From positions 3,814,620-3,878,619 of the forward strand of contig DS995276.1 in NCBI GenBank assembly GCA_000156115.1: a stretch of 64,000 bases of DNA, written 5' to 3'. Shown here piece after piece: positions 1 to 8,073 of this stretch; position 1 is the stretch's first letter, and each line of letters begins with the position of its first letter. Source of the stretch: Rhodobacteraceae bacterium HTCC2083. GTDB lineage: Bacteria; Pseudomonadota; Alphaproteobacteria; Rhodobacterales; Rhodobacteraceae. The position numbers and the translations under genes were made by a program. Under the pieces are notes generated by a model, which saw only the letters and a program-made list of their open reading frames with translations, had not been told where the DNA came from and searched no databases.

Positions 1-696
1 GGCATCACCCTGGCACCCCAGACCCAAGCCCGTATCCTCAAGCAGATGTCCCAGTTCCTTGACTGGTGTGTTGGGGAGGGAGAGCTAGGCACCAACCCCT
101 GGGAGGCCCTCAAGGTCAAAGACAGGCCAGAGGTACATCCCCATGGGGTGCTGAGTGATGACCAGGTCAGCGTGTTACTGAGGACCAAGGACAGGGTGCT
201 GCACAGTGCCCTACTCTTCGGGCTGCTCACAGGCATGCGCTCTGGTGAGCTCTGCGGGCTCATGGCAGAGGACATCACAGCAAAGGGCAACCTAGGGCGG
301 TTTGTCAGCATCAGGCCGAACGTGGTGAGACTTCTGAAGTCCAAGGCCGCAGAGCGGGAGGTGCCACTTCATGGGGTTCTTGAGCAGCTGTTGGATACCG
401 CTCTTCCAAAGTCTGGTAGGCTGTTCCCGAACCTCAGCGTGGACAAGGTTGTGAAACGGTATGCCTACCTGCGCAGACGTCATCCGGAACTCAGAGGCAC
501 GGTGTTCCACTCCACACGCAAGTGGTTCATCACCCAGTGTGAGCGCACAGGTGTCCCTGAGCACTTCACCGCAACCCTGGTCGGGCATCACTCCGCAAGG
601 TCCGCCAATAAGCTTACCTATGGGCTCTACTCAGCGGGTATATCTGATGCGCAGAAGCGGGAGATTGTCGAGGGGATTAGGTTGCCTGTGGGCTGA
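1..696 (+). CDS. Tyrosine recombinase (phage-type integrase), 5' end missing
   Basis: The reading frame is open from base 1 through an ATG at 46, so the gene begins before the window and only the catalytic C-terminal part is seen. The tyrosine recombinase signature is complete: the first Arg in TGMRSGEL, the HxxR box as HSTR, the following His in VGHHS and the Tyr nucleophile in LTYGLYSAG. Such enzymes cut and rejoin DNA at att sites to integrate or excise islands and phages. A GC-rich hairpin with a T-run follows the stop. It is probably the integrase of an island lying to the left. The family is certain; the specific element is unknown. Confidence 0.88.
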   Translation, partial: GITLAPQTQARILKQMSQFLDWCVGEGELGTNPWEALKVKDRPEVHPHGVLSDDQVSVLLRTKDRVLHSALLFGLLTGMRSGELCGLMAEDITAKGNLGRFVSIRPNVVRLLKSKAAEREVPLHGVLEQLLDTALPKSGRLFPNLSVDKVVKRYAYLRRRHPELRGTVFHSTRKWFITQCERTGVPEHFTATLVGHHSARSANKLTYGLYSAGISDAQKREIVEGIRLPVG

Positions 697-707
697 GGCG
701 TTGTGAT

Positions 708-766
708 CCCCCCCGTCCGGCTGCCCTTCGCGGGTGGTCGGGCGGGGGTATGGCGACTATTTTTTT
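708..766 (+). terminator. Rho-independent terminator after the integrase
   Basis: A run of seven C and a GC-rich arm (708-726) can pair, with some G-U and mismatched positions, with a G-rich arm (731-748) across a TTCG loop. A run of seven T follows at 760-766. It sits 12 bases after the integrase stop and ends its transcript. Confidence 0.6.
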
Positions 767-1079
767 GTGGAAGGGAAAAAGTTGGAGCCAATGCAAACAT
801 TGGTTTAAATTGCAGCTAACGGAGGCTTCTCTAATTGGGTGTTTGGGTCAAGCTCATTTTCCTTCTTTCTTTCGGGTCATTGTCACTCATCCGGGTCACG
901 CTTCTCTTCGCAGTCTGGTTGATGCCGTGTTGGCACCGCTGCACGCATATGTCGGATCGGACGCGGAGAGCCTTGCTTTGAGACGCGCTTCAAGATGCGC
1001 AGCAGACATTTTCGGCTTCTTCCACGAACCTCGTCCGGTGAGGGACGACCCCGTCAGGATTGGGGCCCGGCTGTTCAGA
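767..1079 (-). other. Non-coding 3' region of the IS, possible bridge-RNA locus
   Basis: No convincing protein is encoded here on either strand. In the direction of the transposase the stretch follows its stop codon. IS110-family elements encode a structured guide (bridge) RNA in their longer non-coding end, and in the IS1111 group that end lies downstream of the transposase, as here. GC-rich segments that could pair lie near 1036-1075. The RNA assignment is inference from family knowledge; I did not fold the sequence. Confidence 0.3.
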
Positions 1080-2190
1080 TCATGCCATGCCTCCTACGTT
1101 CTCCTGACGGAATTCGGTGCCATCCGTCCACATCCTGTGGAGCAAGACGGCGAGTTTGCGGGCGACGGCAACAACAGCGCGACGACGCCCTTTGGTGCGC
1201 ACCAGACGCATGCCCCATGACTTGATCTGGGACCCCGCCATCGTACGCATAAGCAAAGCGTTGGCTGCAGCGTACAAAGTTGCGCGTACATCTCGATCCC
1301 CAGCTTTCGATATGCGGCCAGGATTGTCATGTTCACCAGACTGGTAGCGTCGCGGTGTCAGACCAAAATGCGCACCAACAGTCCGTGACCGTTTGAAGCG
1401 CGTCGGATCATCGACAGCCGCTTTGAAGGTGAGAGATGCAATTGGTCCGACGCCTGGCACCGTCATCATCCGCATGCAAACCTCATCTTGGCTGGCGGCG
1501 CGTTTGACCCTGCGATCTAGCTCCAAAAAGTGTTCGTACAGGGCGACGCGTGCATCCAACAGCGGCACCAAAGCATGGACCAAAACCTCGTCCATCTCGA
1601 TCAACGGTCGCACGACACCGTCGAAGCTGCCGTGCTTCACGGTCATTGGGAGGCGAATACCAAAAACCTTCAACAGCCCACGAACCTCATTGGCAAGATC
1701 CATCGTCTTCTTCAGAAGCGCTTTGCGGGTGCTCAGCAAGGCACGGACGCCATGCGCTTCGCGGCTCTTCATGTGAACAGGGCTGAACCAGCCGGTGCGT
1801 AGGACTTGAGCAATGCCGCGTGCGTCATTCTTGTCTGTCTTGTTGCGCATTGCTGAAAGCGCGGCATTGACCTGACGCGCCTCCATACAAACGACGTCAA
1901 ACCCTACTTTGGTCAGGCCAAAGAACAGATGCTGACTCATCGTACCAGCCTCAAAACCAACCCGTTCAATCGGATAGGGAAATGCGCGAAGGCATTCAGC
2001 GATGTCGCTGACCTCACAAGGCAGCTCTCGTTCAAGCAGCACGTTTCCCTTGCCATCAACAATGCAAAGCGCACAGGATCGCAGCGATACGTCTATTCCG
2101 GCAAAATATTCCATCTTCTATCTCCCTTGTTCACAGATATCCTGTGATCCTATCGGGAGCTCGACCTCAGAATAGAGGGTAGCCCAATTA
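832..2190 (-). mobile_element. IS110-family (IS1111-like) insertion sequence, approximate ends
   Basis: The element carries one DEDD transposase gene on the minus strand. An 8-bp inverted pair, TAATTGGG at 832-839 and CCCAATTA at 2183-2190, flanks it; short subterminal inverted repeats are typical of the IS1111 group. The non-coding part is long on the 3' side of the transposase (about 250 bases) and short on the 5' side (about 75), which also fits IS1111 rather than IS110 proper. This family makes no clear target duplications, so the true ends may lie some bases outside. The length of about 1.36 kb is normal for the family. Confidence 0.6.
1080..2114 (-). CDS. IS110-family DEDD transposase
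   Basis: 344 residues, the usual family length. The N-terminal RuvC-like DEDD domain begins with FAGIDVS (catalytic Asp near residue 8) and continues with KTDKNDARGIAQ, which holds further acidic residues. The C-terminal Transposase_20 domain contains MTVPGVGPI and the segment RYQSGEHDNPGRISKAG, which carries the conserved Ser used as nucleophile in this family. A good ribosome binding site (AAGGGAG) precedes the ATG. The enzyme recombines DNA under guidance of an element-encoded RNA. The frame is intact, so the copy could be active. Confidence 0.93.
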   Translation of the reverse strand: MEYFAGIDVSLRSCALCIVDGKGNVLLERELPCEVSDIAECLRAFPYPIERVGFEAGTMSQHLFFGLTKVGFDVVCMEARQVNAALSAMRNKTDKNDARGIAQVLRTGWFSPVHMKSREAHGVRALLSTRKALLKKTMDLANEVRGLLKVFGIRLPMTVKHGSFDGVVRPLIEMDEVLVHALVPLLDARVALYEHFLELDRRVKRAASQDEVCMRMMTVPGVGPIASLTFKAAVDDPTRFKRSRTVGAHFGLTPRRYQSGEHDNPGRISKAGDRDVRATLYAAANALLMRTMAGSQIKSWGMRLVRTKGRRRAVVAVARKLAVLLHRMWTDGTEFRQENVGGMA

Positions 2191-2376
2191 CGCATGCTTC
2201 GAGCCCTGACAGTGCCCAGTTTGGCAACTTGGTATGTGGTACGAAGTTCTGCCCATTTATCCATTTATATTATGCCTATTTTGCGCTCATCAAATGCGGA
2301 TTTACGCGCATTGAGTACATCCACGTTACATAGCACTTAATCGATAACCATAAACAATCAACACTGGAAACAACAC

Positions 2377-2748
2377 ATGACATACGTATCACTCGGTCTT
2401 CGTATTTTACTGTCCCTGGCATTTGTCGGCGCAGGCGGCGCAAAGCTCGCGGGTGTCGAGATGATGGTCGCAACCTTCGATCAAATCGGATTTGGCCAGA
2501 CCCTACGCTATTTCACTGGCGCTGTTGAGATGATCGGCGCAGCCTTGTTATGGCTGCCACGTCGTCAAGTCGTTGGTGCCGCCGTTCTGGGGGGCACGAT
2601 GGCCGGTGCGGTCCTGACCCATCTGTTCATTCTGGGGCCCTCAGCTTTGCCTGCCACCGTGCTCGGACTGCTATGTGCGACAGTTCTTTACATCTATCGC
2701 GATCAAATTCCCGAGGTTCTGGGGCGCAGCAATACACCAGAAACCTGA
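2377..2748 (+). CDS. DoxX-like small membrane protein
   Basis: 123 residues with four hydrophobic segments (about 5-22, 42-60, 65-85 and 90-110). The N-terminal pattern LRILLSLAFVGAGGAKL, with small residues and a Lys close to the membrane, is typical of DoxX-like/DUF4870-neighbour families. These inner membrane proteins are linked to redox and sulfur or thiol metabolism, but the reaction of this subgroup is unknown. The gene lies 100 bases upstream of the CDGSH/FMN oxidoreductase on the same strand, so the two may share a transcript and a redox role. The preceding ribosome binding site is weak (GGAAA). Confidence 0.7.
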   Translation: MTYVSLGLRILLSLAFVGAGGAKLAGVEMMVATFDQIGFGQTLRYFTGAVEMIGAALLWLPRRQVVGAAVLGGTMAGAVLTHLFILGPSALPATVLGLLCATVLYIYRDQIPEVLGRSNTPET

Positions 2749-2848
2749 ACGGAGTCCCTCATGTCAGCACGGTCCAATAAGGCAGAACGCCAATCGTGCA
2801 TTTGAAAGTTGGGCAGACGCTCGAAACAGAATAATCAAGGATACCAAA

Positions 2849-4381
2849 ATGATCCAAACCGTTCCGATTATCGCGGGCAAATCACCCTTCAAGGTCACCC
2901 TCGAAAAAGGGAAAAACTACTTCTGGTGCCAATGTGGTATGTCCAAGAGCCAGCCATTCTGCGACGGCAGCCATGCAGGCACTGACATCGGTCCGTTGAA
3001 ATTCACCGCCGACAAAGACGGTGACGCAGCGATGTGTCTTTGCAAATCAACGGCCAACGGCCCGTTCTGTGATGGCACGCACGCTGGTCTTGGCGATCTG
3101 GCTGTGGGTGATGCGGCCCCTGCGCCCAAATCCGATGTCCCGCAGGCGACACCGACCCCCGAAGAGCCCACCGTCGCACGCATTCATGCGTTGGCCAAAG
3201 ACGGTTTGTCCAAACTTGGGCACCACGGTGAGATGGGATCCATGGGCATTCCACGCAAAGATCTGCCGCATTGGGATGATATCCAAGTTCTGCCTGCGCA
3301 GATGGCGCGCAAACCATTGCTGGATGATGTGCCGGTCGCGACGTCCGTGACAATTGGCCCGCGTGCCGCCAAACCATTGCGACTGGATATCCCTCTTTTT
3401 GTCTCTGACATGAGCTATGGCGCATTGTCTGAAGAGGCGAAGACTGCGTTGTCACGCGGTGCTCAGATGGCAGGCACCGGTATTTGTTCCGGCGAAGGTG
3501 GCATGTTGCCCGAAGAACAGGCCGAAAACAGCCGCTATTTCTATGAACTGGCGTCTGCGCGTTTTGGCTGGGACCTCGATTTGGTGGCTCGCGTTCAGGC
3601 GTTCCATTTCAAAGGCGGACAGGGTGCTAAAACTGGTACCGGCGGTCATCTGCCTGGCGACAAGGTGCAAGGGAAAATCGCTCAGGTCCGAGGGTTGGAA
3701 CCTGGCCAAGATGCGATTTCCCCGTCGACGTTTGCTGATCTAGAAACGCCTGCGGATTTCAAACGTATTGCCGATCAGGTGCGCGAACGTTCAGGCGGAA
3801 TTCCCATCGGGTTCAAACTGTCAGCCAACCACATAGAGGACGACATTGATTTTGCTCTGGCAGCCAGTGCAGATTATATCATCCTTGACGGTCGTGGCGG
3901 AGGCACAGGCGCAGCACCCTTGATTTTTCGAGATCATATATCAGTACCAACAATTCCAGCACTTGCGCGGGCACGTCGACATTTGGACGCAAAATCAGGC
4001 CGTGATGTTACGCTTGTGATTACGGGTGGATTACGAATGGCCGAAGATTTTGCCAAAGCAATGGCCCTCGGTGCAGATGCGATAGCATTATCAAATTCAG
4101 CAATGCAGGCAGTAGGGTGTATCGCAGCAAGAATGTGCAATTCCAATAATTGCCCCGTTGGGGTGGCGACGCAAAAACCTGAATTACGCAAGCGGTTGGA
4201 TGTGCAAATAGGTGCAGAAAAACTAGCGCGTTATTTTGGCTCAAGTGTTGAATTGATGCAGGTACTAGCGCGGGCATGTGGCCGTTCGTCTTTGTCTGAT
4301 TTCCACCATTCTGACATCACAACCTGGAAGCGGGAGATGGCAGACCTAAGCGGTATTCGGTTTGCGGGTTTGGCCCATTAA
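2849..4381 (+). CDS. Double-CDGSH / glutamate-synthase-like FMN oxidoreductase
   Basis: 510 residues from the ATG at 2849, which has AAGGA about 8 bases upstream; a longer frame reaching back into doxX is unlikely to be used. Two CDGSH [2Fe-2S] motifs open the protein: C27-x-C29...C38-DGSH42 and C63-x-C65...C74-DGTH78. After a Pro-rich linker, residues about 150-490 form a GltB-type FMN-binding barrel, with the [3Fe-4S] ligands C424, C430 and C435 in CIAARMC-NSNNC. There is no glutaminase domain, so it is not a full glutamate synthase; it is probably an FMN/Fe-S oxidoreductase of unknown substrate. The domain order implies electron passage from the CDGSH clusters to FMN. Confidence 0.85.
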   Translation: MIQTVPIIAGKSPFKVTLEKGKNYFWCQCGMSKSQPFCDGSHAGTDIGPLKFTADKDGDAAMCLCKSTANGPFCDGTHAGLGDLAVGDAAPAPKSDVPQATPTPEEPTVARIHALAKDGLSKLGHHGEMGSMGIPRKDLPHWDDIQVLPAQMARKPLLDDVPVATSVTIGPRAAKPLRLDIPLFVSDMSYGALSEEAKTALSRGAQMAGTGICSGEGGMLPEEQAENSRYFYELASARFGWDLDLVARVQAFHFKGGQGAKTGTGGHLPGDKVQGKIAQVRGLEPGQDAISPSTFADLETPADFKRIADQVRERSGGIPIGFKLSANHIEDDIDFALAASADYIILDGRGGGTGAAPLIFRDHISVPTIPALARARRHLDAKSGRDVTLVITGGLRMAEDFAKAMALGADAIALSNSAMQAVGCIAARMCNSNNCPVGVATQKPELRKRLDVQIGAEKLARYFGSSVELMQVLARACGRSSLSDFHHSDITTWKREMADLSGIRFAGLAH

Positions 4382-4700
4382 ATTTAACTGGCATCACAAG
4401 GCTAACTCCGGGGCACCCCCACAAAAGCAGGTGTTTAATGGCGAAGATAAATTATCCCACTTATGAGCCTAGTTATGGCTATATGACCAAGAAAATTCAG
4501 CATGCCTATGTTGCTATGGCCATAGATAAAAATTCTTCCATCTACGGCGTATCGGATGCATGATATTATGTCACTTTCCGCGCCAAATTGAAAACGTTTC
4601 ACATCCCCCCTTTTGACGCACATCAGGTGTGTACAATAGCATAGTGCGCGCTGGGACGGGGTTTTGTATTAGAAACAAAATGTAGCAATGTGAGATTCAG
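4382..4700. other. 319-base intergenic region with a 12-bp palindrome
   Basis: No gene is seen. A perfect palindrome, CTATGGCCATAG, lies at 4514-4525 and a related half site (TATGGCTAT) lies about 40 bases before it. They could be regulator binding sites for the cytochrome b561-YceI gene that follows, but no assignment is possible from sequence alone. The stretch is AT-richer than its neighbours. Confidence 0.3.
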
Positions 4701-5885
4701 ATGATAGCGAATACCGCCACACGTTATGGGCTTGTTGCCCGACTTTTTCACTGGACCATTGCGGTCCTCGTTTTAGTCGACATAGCACTTGGATTGATTG
4801 GAAAGTTCACGCCGCAGTCCGGTGACACTGTCGATTTCCTCCAATTACTGTATTCGTCTCACAAGACAATCGGCATAACGGTCCTTTTCCTCGCAGTGTT
4901 GCGCGTGATTTGGGCGATCTCGCAGCCGCGACCTGTGCCAATTCATCCCGAGCGCCGTTTTGAAACGTTTGCCGCTGAAACGGTGCATTGGGTTTTGTAT
5001 GCGGCTATTTTTGTGCTCCCGCTGTCAGGCTGGGTCATGCATTCGACCGAAGTGGGCTTTGCACCTATTTGGTGGCCGTTTGGCCAAAATCTACCGTTCA
5101 TCCCTAAATCAGAGGGCATCGTGGTGACGGCCGCCACTGTGCACTGGATATCTGGGATCGTTTTAGCGGCAACCATTGCCGCGCATATCAGTGGCGCTCT
5201 CAAACACGCCGTACTGGATCGCGATGGTACATTAGCGCGAATGTGGAACGGGCGTGAGGTTGGCAATGGGGCCACGAAGCACGTGACTGTTAACCCATCT
5301 CTGTTTGCTGCATTCGCGGTTTGGGTGTTTGCAATTGGCGGGGCCCTGACAGTTTTCGCACCTACCTACCACGACGTAGTGACGCCACAACTGCCAACCC
5401 AAAAAACCGCAGGTTGGGCCGTTCAGAATGGTAATCTTTCCATTGCAATTACGCAAATTGGTGCCAAAGTCACCGGAGATTTTGCAAGGTGGCAATCCAC
5501 GATTGAATATGATCCTGAAACCGGAATTGGCACAGCTAACGTGATCATCGACACTTCATCCCTCTCTCTGGGGTCAGTAACAGATCAGGCGAAAGGCCCA
5601 GAATTTTTTGATATTGCAAGCCATGCCCAGGCCGTATTCGATGCAGAGATCGCACAGATCGATGGTACTAAACATACCGCAACCGGTAACCTGACATTGG
5701 TCGGACAGAGCGTTCCCATAGCGTTTGATTTCGATCTCGAGATGAAGGACGGCATCGCGACGGTGTCGGGTGGCACGACGTTTGATCGGCGTGATTTCGG
5801 AATGGGTGCGGCCTACCCGGACGAAAGCTCAGTCGGGTTCTCGGTGGACGTCTTGATTGAACTTACGGCGACACTGGCACCGTGA
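4701..5885 (+). CDS. Cytochrome b561 - YceI fusion protein
   Basis: 394 residues. The first ~170 are a cytochrome b561 (Ni/Fe-hydrogenase-type b-cytochrome) domain with four membrane segments and candidate haem ligands H17, H54, H96, H114, H148 and H162. A fifth hydrophobic segment (about 200-220) leads to a periplasmic YceI lipocalin-like domain (about 235-394) that begins with GWAVQNGNLSIAITQIGAKV. YceI proteins bind isoprenoid quinones or other long lipids; b561 moves electrons between quinol and periplasmic acceptors. The fusion suggests direct quinone or lipid presentation to the haem. It converges with a separate yceI gene. Confidence 0.88.
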   Translation: MIANTATRYGLVARLFHWTIAVLVLVDIALGLIGKFTPQSGDTVDFLQLLYSSHKTIGITVLFLAVLRVIWAISQPRPVPIHPERRFETFAAETVHWVLYAAIFVLPLSGWVMHSTEVGFAPIWWPFGQNLPFIPKSEGIVVTAATVHWISGIVLAATIAAHISGALKHAVLDRDGTLARMWNGREVGNGATKHVTVNPSLFAAFAVWVFAIGGALTVFAPTYHDVVTPQLPTQKTAGWAVQNGNLSIAITQIGAKVTGDFARWQSTIEYDPETGIGTANVIIDTSSLSLGSVTDQAKGPEFFDIASHAQAVFDAEIAQIDGTKHTATGNLTLVGQSVPIAFDFDLEMKDGIATVSGGTTFDRRDFGMGAAYPDESSVGFSVDVLIELTATLAP

Positions 5886-5911
5886 GATAGGCGTTCCTCA
5901 AACAATATGGA

Positions 5912-5933
5912 GCTGCCAGATTGCTCTGGCAGC
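5912..5933. terminator. Bidirectional hairpin between converging genes
   Basis: GCTGCCAG (5912-5919) and CTGGCAGC (5926-5933) form a perfect 8-bp stem with a 6-base loop. It lies between the converging b561-YceI and yceI genes and could end both transcripts, though the T-tracts are poor. Confidence 0.55.
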
Positions 5934-5960
5934 CCCTTAACGCTTCGCATTTATGAACGA

Positions 5961-6563
5961 TTATTCAGTAGGAACCATTGCTTCTATAGAGATGTTGATC
6001 GCAATTTCGTCGCCAACAAAAGGCGCGAACAGGCCCATGTCAAAATCAGAACGCAGCAGCGTTGTTGTTGCGTCAAAACCGGCCCATGGCTGGTTTGCCA
6101 TCGGGTGGTCTGCCAACTGGTTCATTGTCGCGTCCAGAACGACAGATTTCGTGATGCCGTTCATGGTCAGATCGCCTGTGATCATACCGGTATTTTCGCC
6201 GGTCACTTCGACCGCTGTTGACGTGAATGTCACAACAGTATTCGCTTCTGCGCCGAAAAAGTCGTCTGTTAGGAAGTGGCCTTCGCGTGCTGGCCAGCCA
6301 GTAATAAGGCTTTCCACCGGAAAGGACACTTCAACACTTGATGCTGCTGGGTCTTCTGCGTCGAGCACAATTGTGCCCTCAAAGCCTGAAAACATGCCCG
6401 TCGTTTTAGAAAAGCCCAAGTGGTTATAGCTGAAAACGATTTGGCTGTGTGACGCGTCAAGCATATAGGTTACTTGCTCTGCTTGTGCTGCAGTCACGAG
6501 CGCTACGCCCATTGCCGTCGTGAGAAGGAAGTTTTCAAGATTTTTGATCCTGACGTGTTTCAT
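5961..6563 (-). CDS. Periplasmic YceI-family lipid-binding protein
   Basis: 200 residues from the ATG at 6563. Residues 1-27 form a signal peptide ending in VTAAQA, so the protein is exported. The remainder is a full YceI domain: YMLDASHSQIVFSYNHLGFS at the start, then the fifth-strand region FPVESLITG and GDLTMNGITKSV, ending in a strand with IAINISIEAM. The family binds polyisoprenoid or fatty amide ligands in a beta-barrel. The start codon lies inside the preceding 43-residue gene (29-base overlap), implying translational coupling. It may serve the same lipid or quinone as the b561-YceI fusion. Confidence 0.9.
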   Translation of the reverse strand: MKHVRIKNLENFLLTTAMGVALVTAAQAEQVTYMLDASHSQIVFSYNHLGFSKTTGMFSGFEGTIVLDAEDPAASSVEVSFPVESLITGWPAREGHFLTDDFFGAEANTVVTFTSTAVEVTGENTGMITGDLTMNGITKSVVLDATMNQLADHPMANQPWAGFDATTTLLRSDFDMGLFAPFVGDEIAINISIEAMVPTE

Positions 6564-6666
6564 AGGCAGTTTTCTTTTCTTGATACTCTTCCTCAGAGAG
6601 AGCGTGCCACCCGATACAGTTGCCTGTCGGAGAACGGCCACATCCACATTTTGGTGATTCAGTCAT
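6535..6666 (-). CDS. 43-residue CDGSH-like Cys/His protein
   Basis: A short gene with a strong ribosome binding site (AGGAG, 9 bases before the ATG at 6666). The protein begins MTESPKCGCGRSPTGNCIGWH: C7-x-C9, six residues, C16-x-G-x-H20. This is the three-Cys/one-His order of CDGSH [2Fe-2S] proteins, with CIGWH in place of CDGSH and a shorter spacer. The second half is a charged helix (LSEEEYQEKKTAYETRQ). It overlaps the start of yceI by 29 bases and is divergent from the LysR gene. I do not recognise a named family. Iron-sulfur or zinc binding is inference. Confidence 0.65.
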   Translation of the reverse strand: MTESPKCGCGRSPTGNCIGWHALSEEEYQEKKTAYETRQDQKS

Positions 6667-6771
6667 TTTTATAACTCCTATTTTTGGTTGTTCCCTTAGA
6701 TGCATTGCAGCATGGTTAGACACAATGAGCGCATATCCGCAGAGAGTGCGCGTAAAAAAGGCATAGGTAAT
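6667..6771. promoter_or_regulatory. Divergent control region between small CDGSH-like gene and LysR
   Basis: 105 bases separate two divergent starts, the classic arrangement for a LysR regulator acting on its neighbour. No clear palindrome with the usual T-N11-A form stood out, so the binding site is not placed. Confidence 0.4.
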
Positions 6772-7635
6772 ATGGACAAATGGGCTGAGCTTCGAACAGC
6801 ATACCAAGTGGCAAAGCTAGGCACGGTAAGTGCAGCGGCAAATGCACTTGGCTTCCACCGCGCGACAGTGAACCGTCACATTGACGTGCTTGAGGAAGAG
6901 ATGGGTGCGCGCATCTTTATCCGACATGCACGGGGGTATACGCTTACAGAGTTAGGCGAGGATGTACTTCGAGTGGCGCAAAAGACGGAAGAGATTATCG
7001 AAGATCTTGCGGGTCGCGTACAGGGTGGAAAAGCTGCGCTAGAAGGTGAGCTTAAGCTGACAATTCTAGCGGGTTTCGCTGAGCTAATGATGAAACCAAT
7101 CTCAGACTTTAGAGCAGAAAATCCAAATTGTATTGTAAATCTTGACGCCAGCGAAAACCTTGCGAAACTTGAATATGGTGAGGCGCATATTGCACTACGT
7201 GCAGGTCCAAAGCCGGATCATCCTGATTACGTTGTTAGTAACTTTGCGCAGATCAGTTTTAACCTTTACGCCCACGACAGTTATATCCAAAGATTTGGGA
7301 TGCCAAACGACGCTGGTGATTTTGATAACCATCAGTTTGTCCTTCCACCAAGTTTTGGAGGACAACTCTCAGTCCGCGAATGGGTAAAAAACATTGCTCG
7401 CCCTGATATGATCGCACTCTCGTCCCAACATGTAGATGTCAACTTTAAGGCAGTTTTTGCCGGAATAGGTATGGGTATTATAGAAGACCATAAAGCTAAA
7501 AGGTACGAAGGATTTCACCCTGTTCTTCCCCCAAATCAGGAGTGGTCCGTGCCAATATGGTTAGTCACACACGTGGACCTTCACCGCACAGAGAAAGTGC
7601 AAGCGATGCTAAGGTGCATAAAGTCTGCTCATTAG
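6772..7635 (+). CDS. LysR-type transcriptional regulator
   Basis: 287 residues from ATG 6772; an ATG at 6700 would add an unlikely 24-residue leader. Residues 5-65 form the winged helix-turn-helix (VAKLGTVSAAANALGFHRATVNRHIDVLEEEMGARIFIRHARGYTLTELGE is the readable pattern, split here by function: recognition helix at ATVNRHI). Residues about 90-285 are the effector-binding domain. The gene is divergent from the small CDGSH-like gene and yceI, which are its likely targets. The effector is unknown. The helix-turn-helix is slightly unusual in having HRATVNRH rather than the common QPAVSRQ core. Confidence 0.85.
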   Translation: MDKWAELRTAYQVAKLGTVSAAANALGFHRATVNRHIDVLEEEMGARIFIRHARGYTLTELGEDVLRVAQKTEEIIEDLAGRVQGGKAALEGELKLTILAGFAELMMKPISDFRAENPNCIVNLDASENLAKLEYGEAHIALRAGPKPDHPDYVVSNFAQISFNLYAHDSYIQRFGMPNDAGDFDNHQFVLPPSFGGQLSVREWVKNIARPDMIALSSQHVDVNFKAVFAGIGMGIIEDHKAKRYEGFHPVLPPNQEWSVPIWLVTHVDLHRTEKVQAMLRCIKSAH

Positions 7636-7799
7636 GAAGAATGATCGGGATGGTACCATTAAACAAATAAGAACACGCATCATATTGTTGGCATAGCCTG
7701 AATCTGTACGCTCAATAATTGACACCACTTCGCGAGAGCAGCGGCACGGTTTAGCTTGAAATTGATGCGTGAATAGAGATGCCTAGATCAGAAATACAA

Positions 7800-7985
7800 G
7801 GACCGCTTTCGGGACCACTCTTGATCAAATGGCAGGGCGTAAGTATCTATAATTGCATAGATAAATTGTATAGACGACGTCCTCTCCTGGGCACCAAAAT
7901 ACCCCCTATATCTCCAAGAAATCGTTGCTAATAACTGCTTCTGGCGGAATCCAGGACCACTATCGGGACCGCTTTTAGGACCACT
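7800..7985. repeat. Five GGACC(A/G)CT repeats phased at 12 bp, in two clusters
   Basis: Copies lie at 7800-7807 and 7812-7819, then at 7954-7961, 7966-7973 and 7978-7985. Within each cluster the period is exactly 12 bases. The clusters flank the tRNA-Leu 3' fragment at 7879-7896 on both sides. Such arm-type repeats beside an att core are normally integrase or directionality-factor binding sites. The rest of the 438-base gap from 7636 to 8073 has no gene that I can support. Confidence 0.6.
7879..7896 (+). other. 3' tRNA-Leu fragment, probable att site
   Basis: GTCCTCTCCTGGGCACCA matches the 3' end of a bacterial tRNA-Leu whose acceptor arm would start GCCCAGG: part of the T-loop arm, the acceptor strand and CCA. 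No tRNA body precedes it, so it is not a working gene. Integrases often use tRNA 3' ends as attachment sites and leave such a duplicate. It lies 178 bases upstream of the integrase start. The identification rests on my recall of tRNA-Leu sequences. Confidence 0.6.
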
Positions 7986-8073
7986 TCGTCGAGAAGCGCA
8001 CCCAAAGCGTCACAGATAAGCGGTCCAGATAAGCTTGCACCCGGTAAGCTGTGTCGAGATAGTCTCGAGCACA

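Noticed and set aside
750-1220. Plus-strand frame of 156 codons across the IS 3' end
   Set aside because: It overlaps the transposase C-terminus in antisense and shows no domain.
2675-2848. Upstream extension of the CDGSH/FMN gene
   Set aside because: It overlaps doxX in another frame and the ATG at 2849 has a good ribosome binding site and matches the CDGSH domain start.
7879-7896. A functional tRNA-Leu gene
   Set aside because: Only the 3' arm and CCA are present; no anticodon or D arm precedes it.
7800-7985. Could the phased repeats be a CRISPR array?
   Set aside because: The units are 8 bp with 12-bp period and no spacer-sized gaps or cas genes; they look like protein-binding sites.
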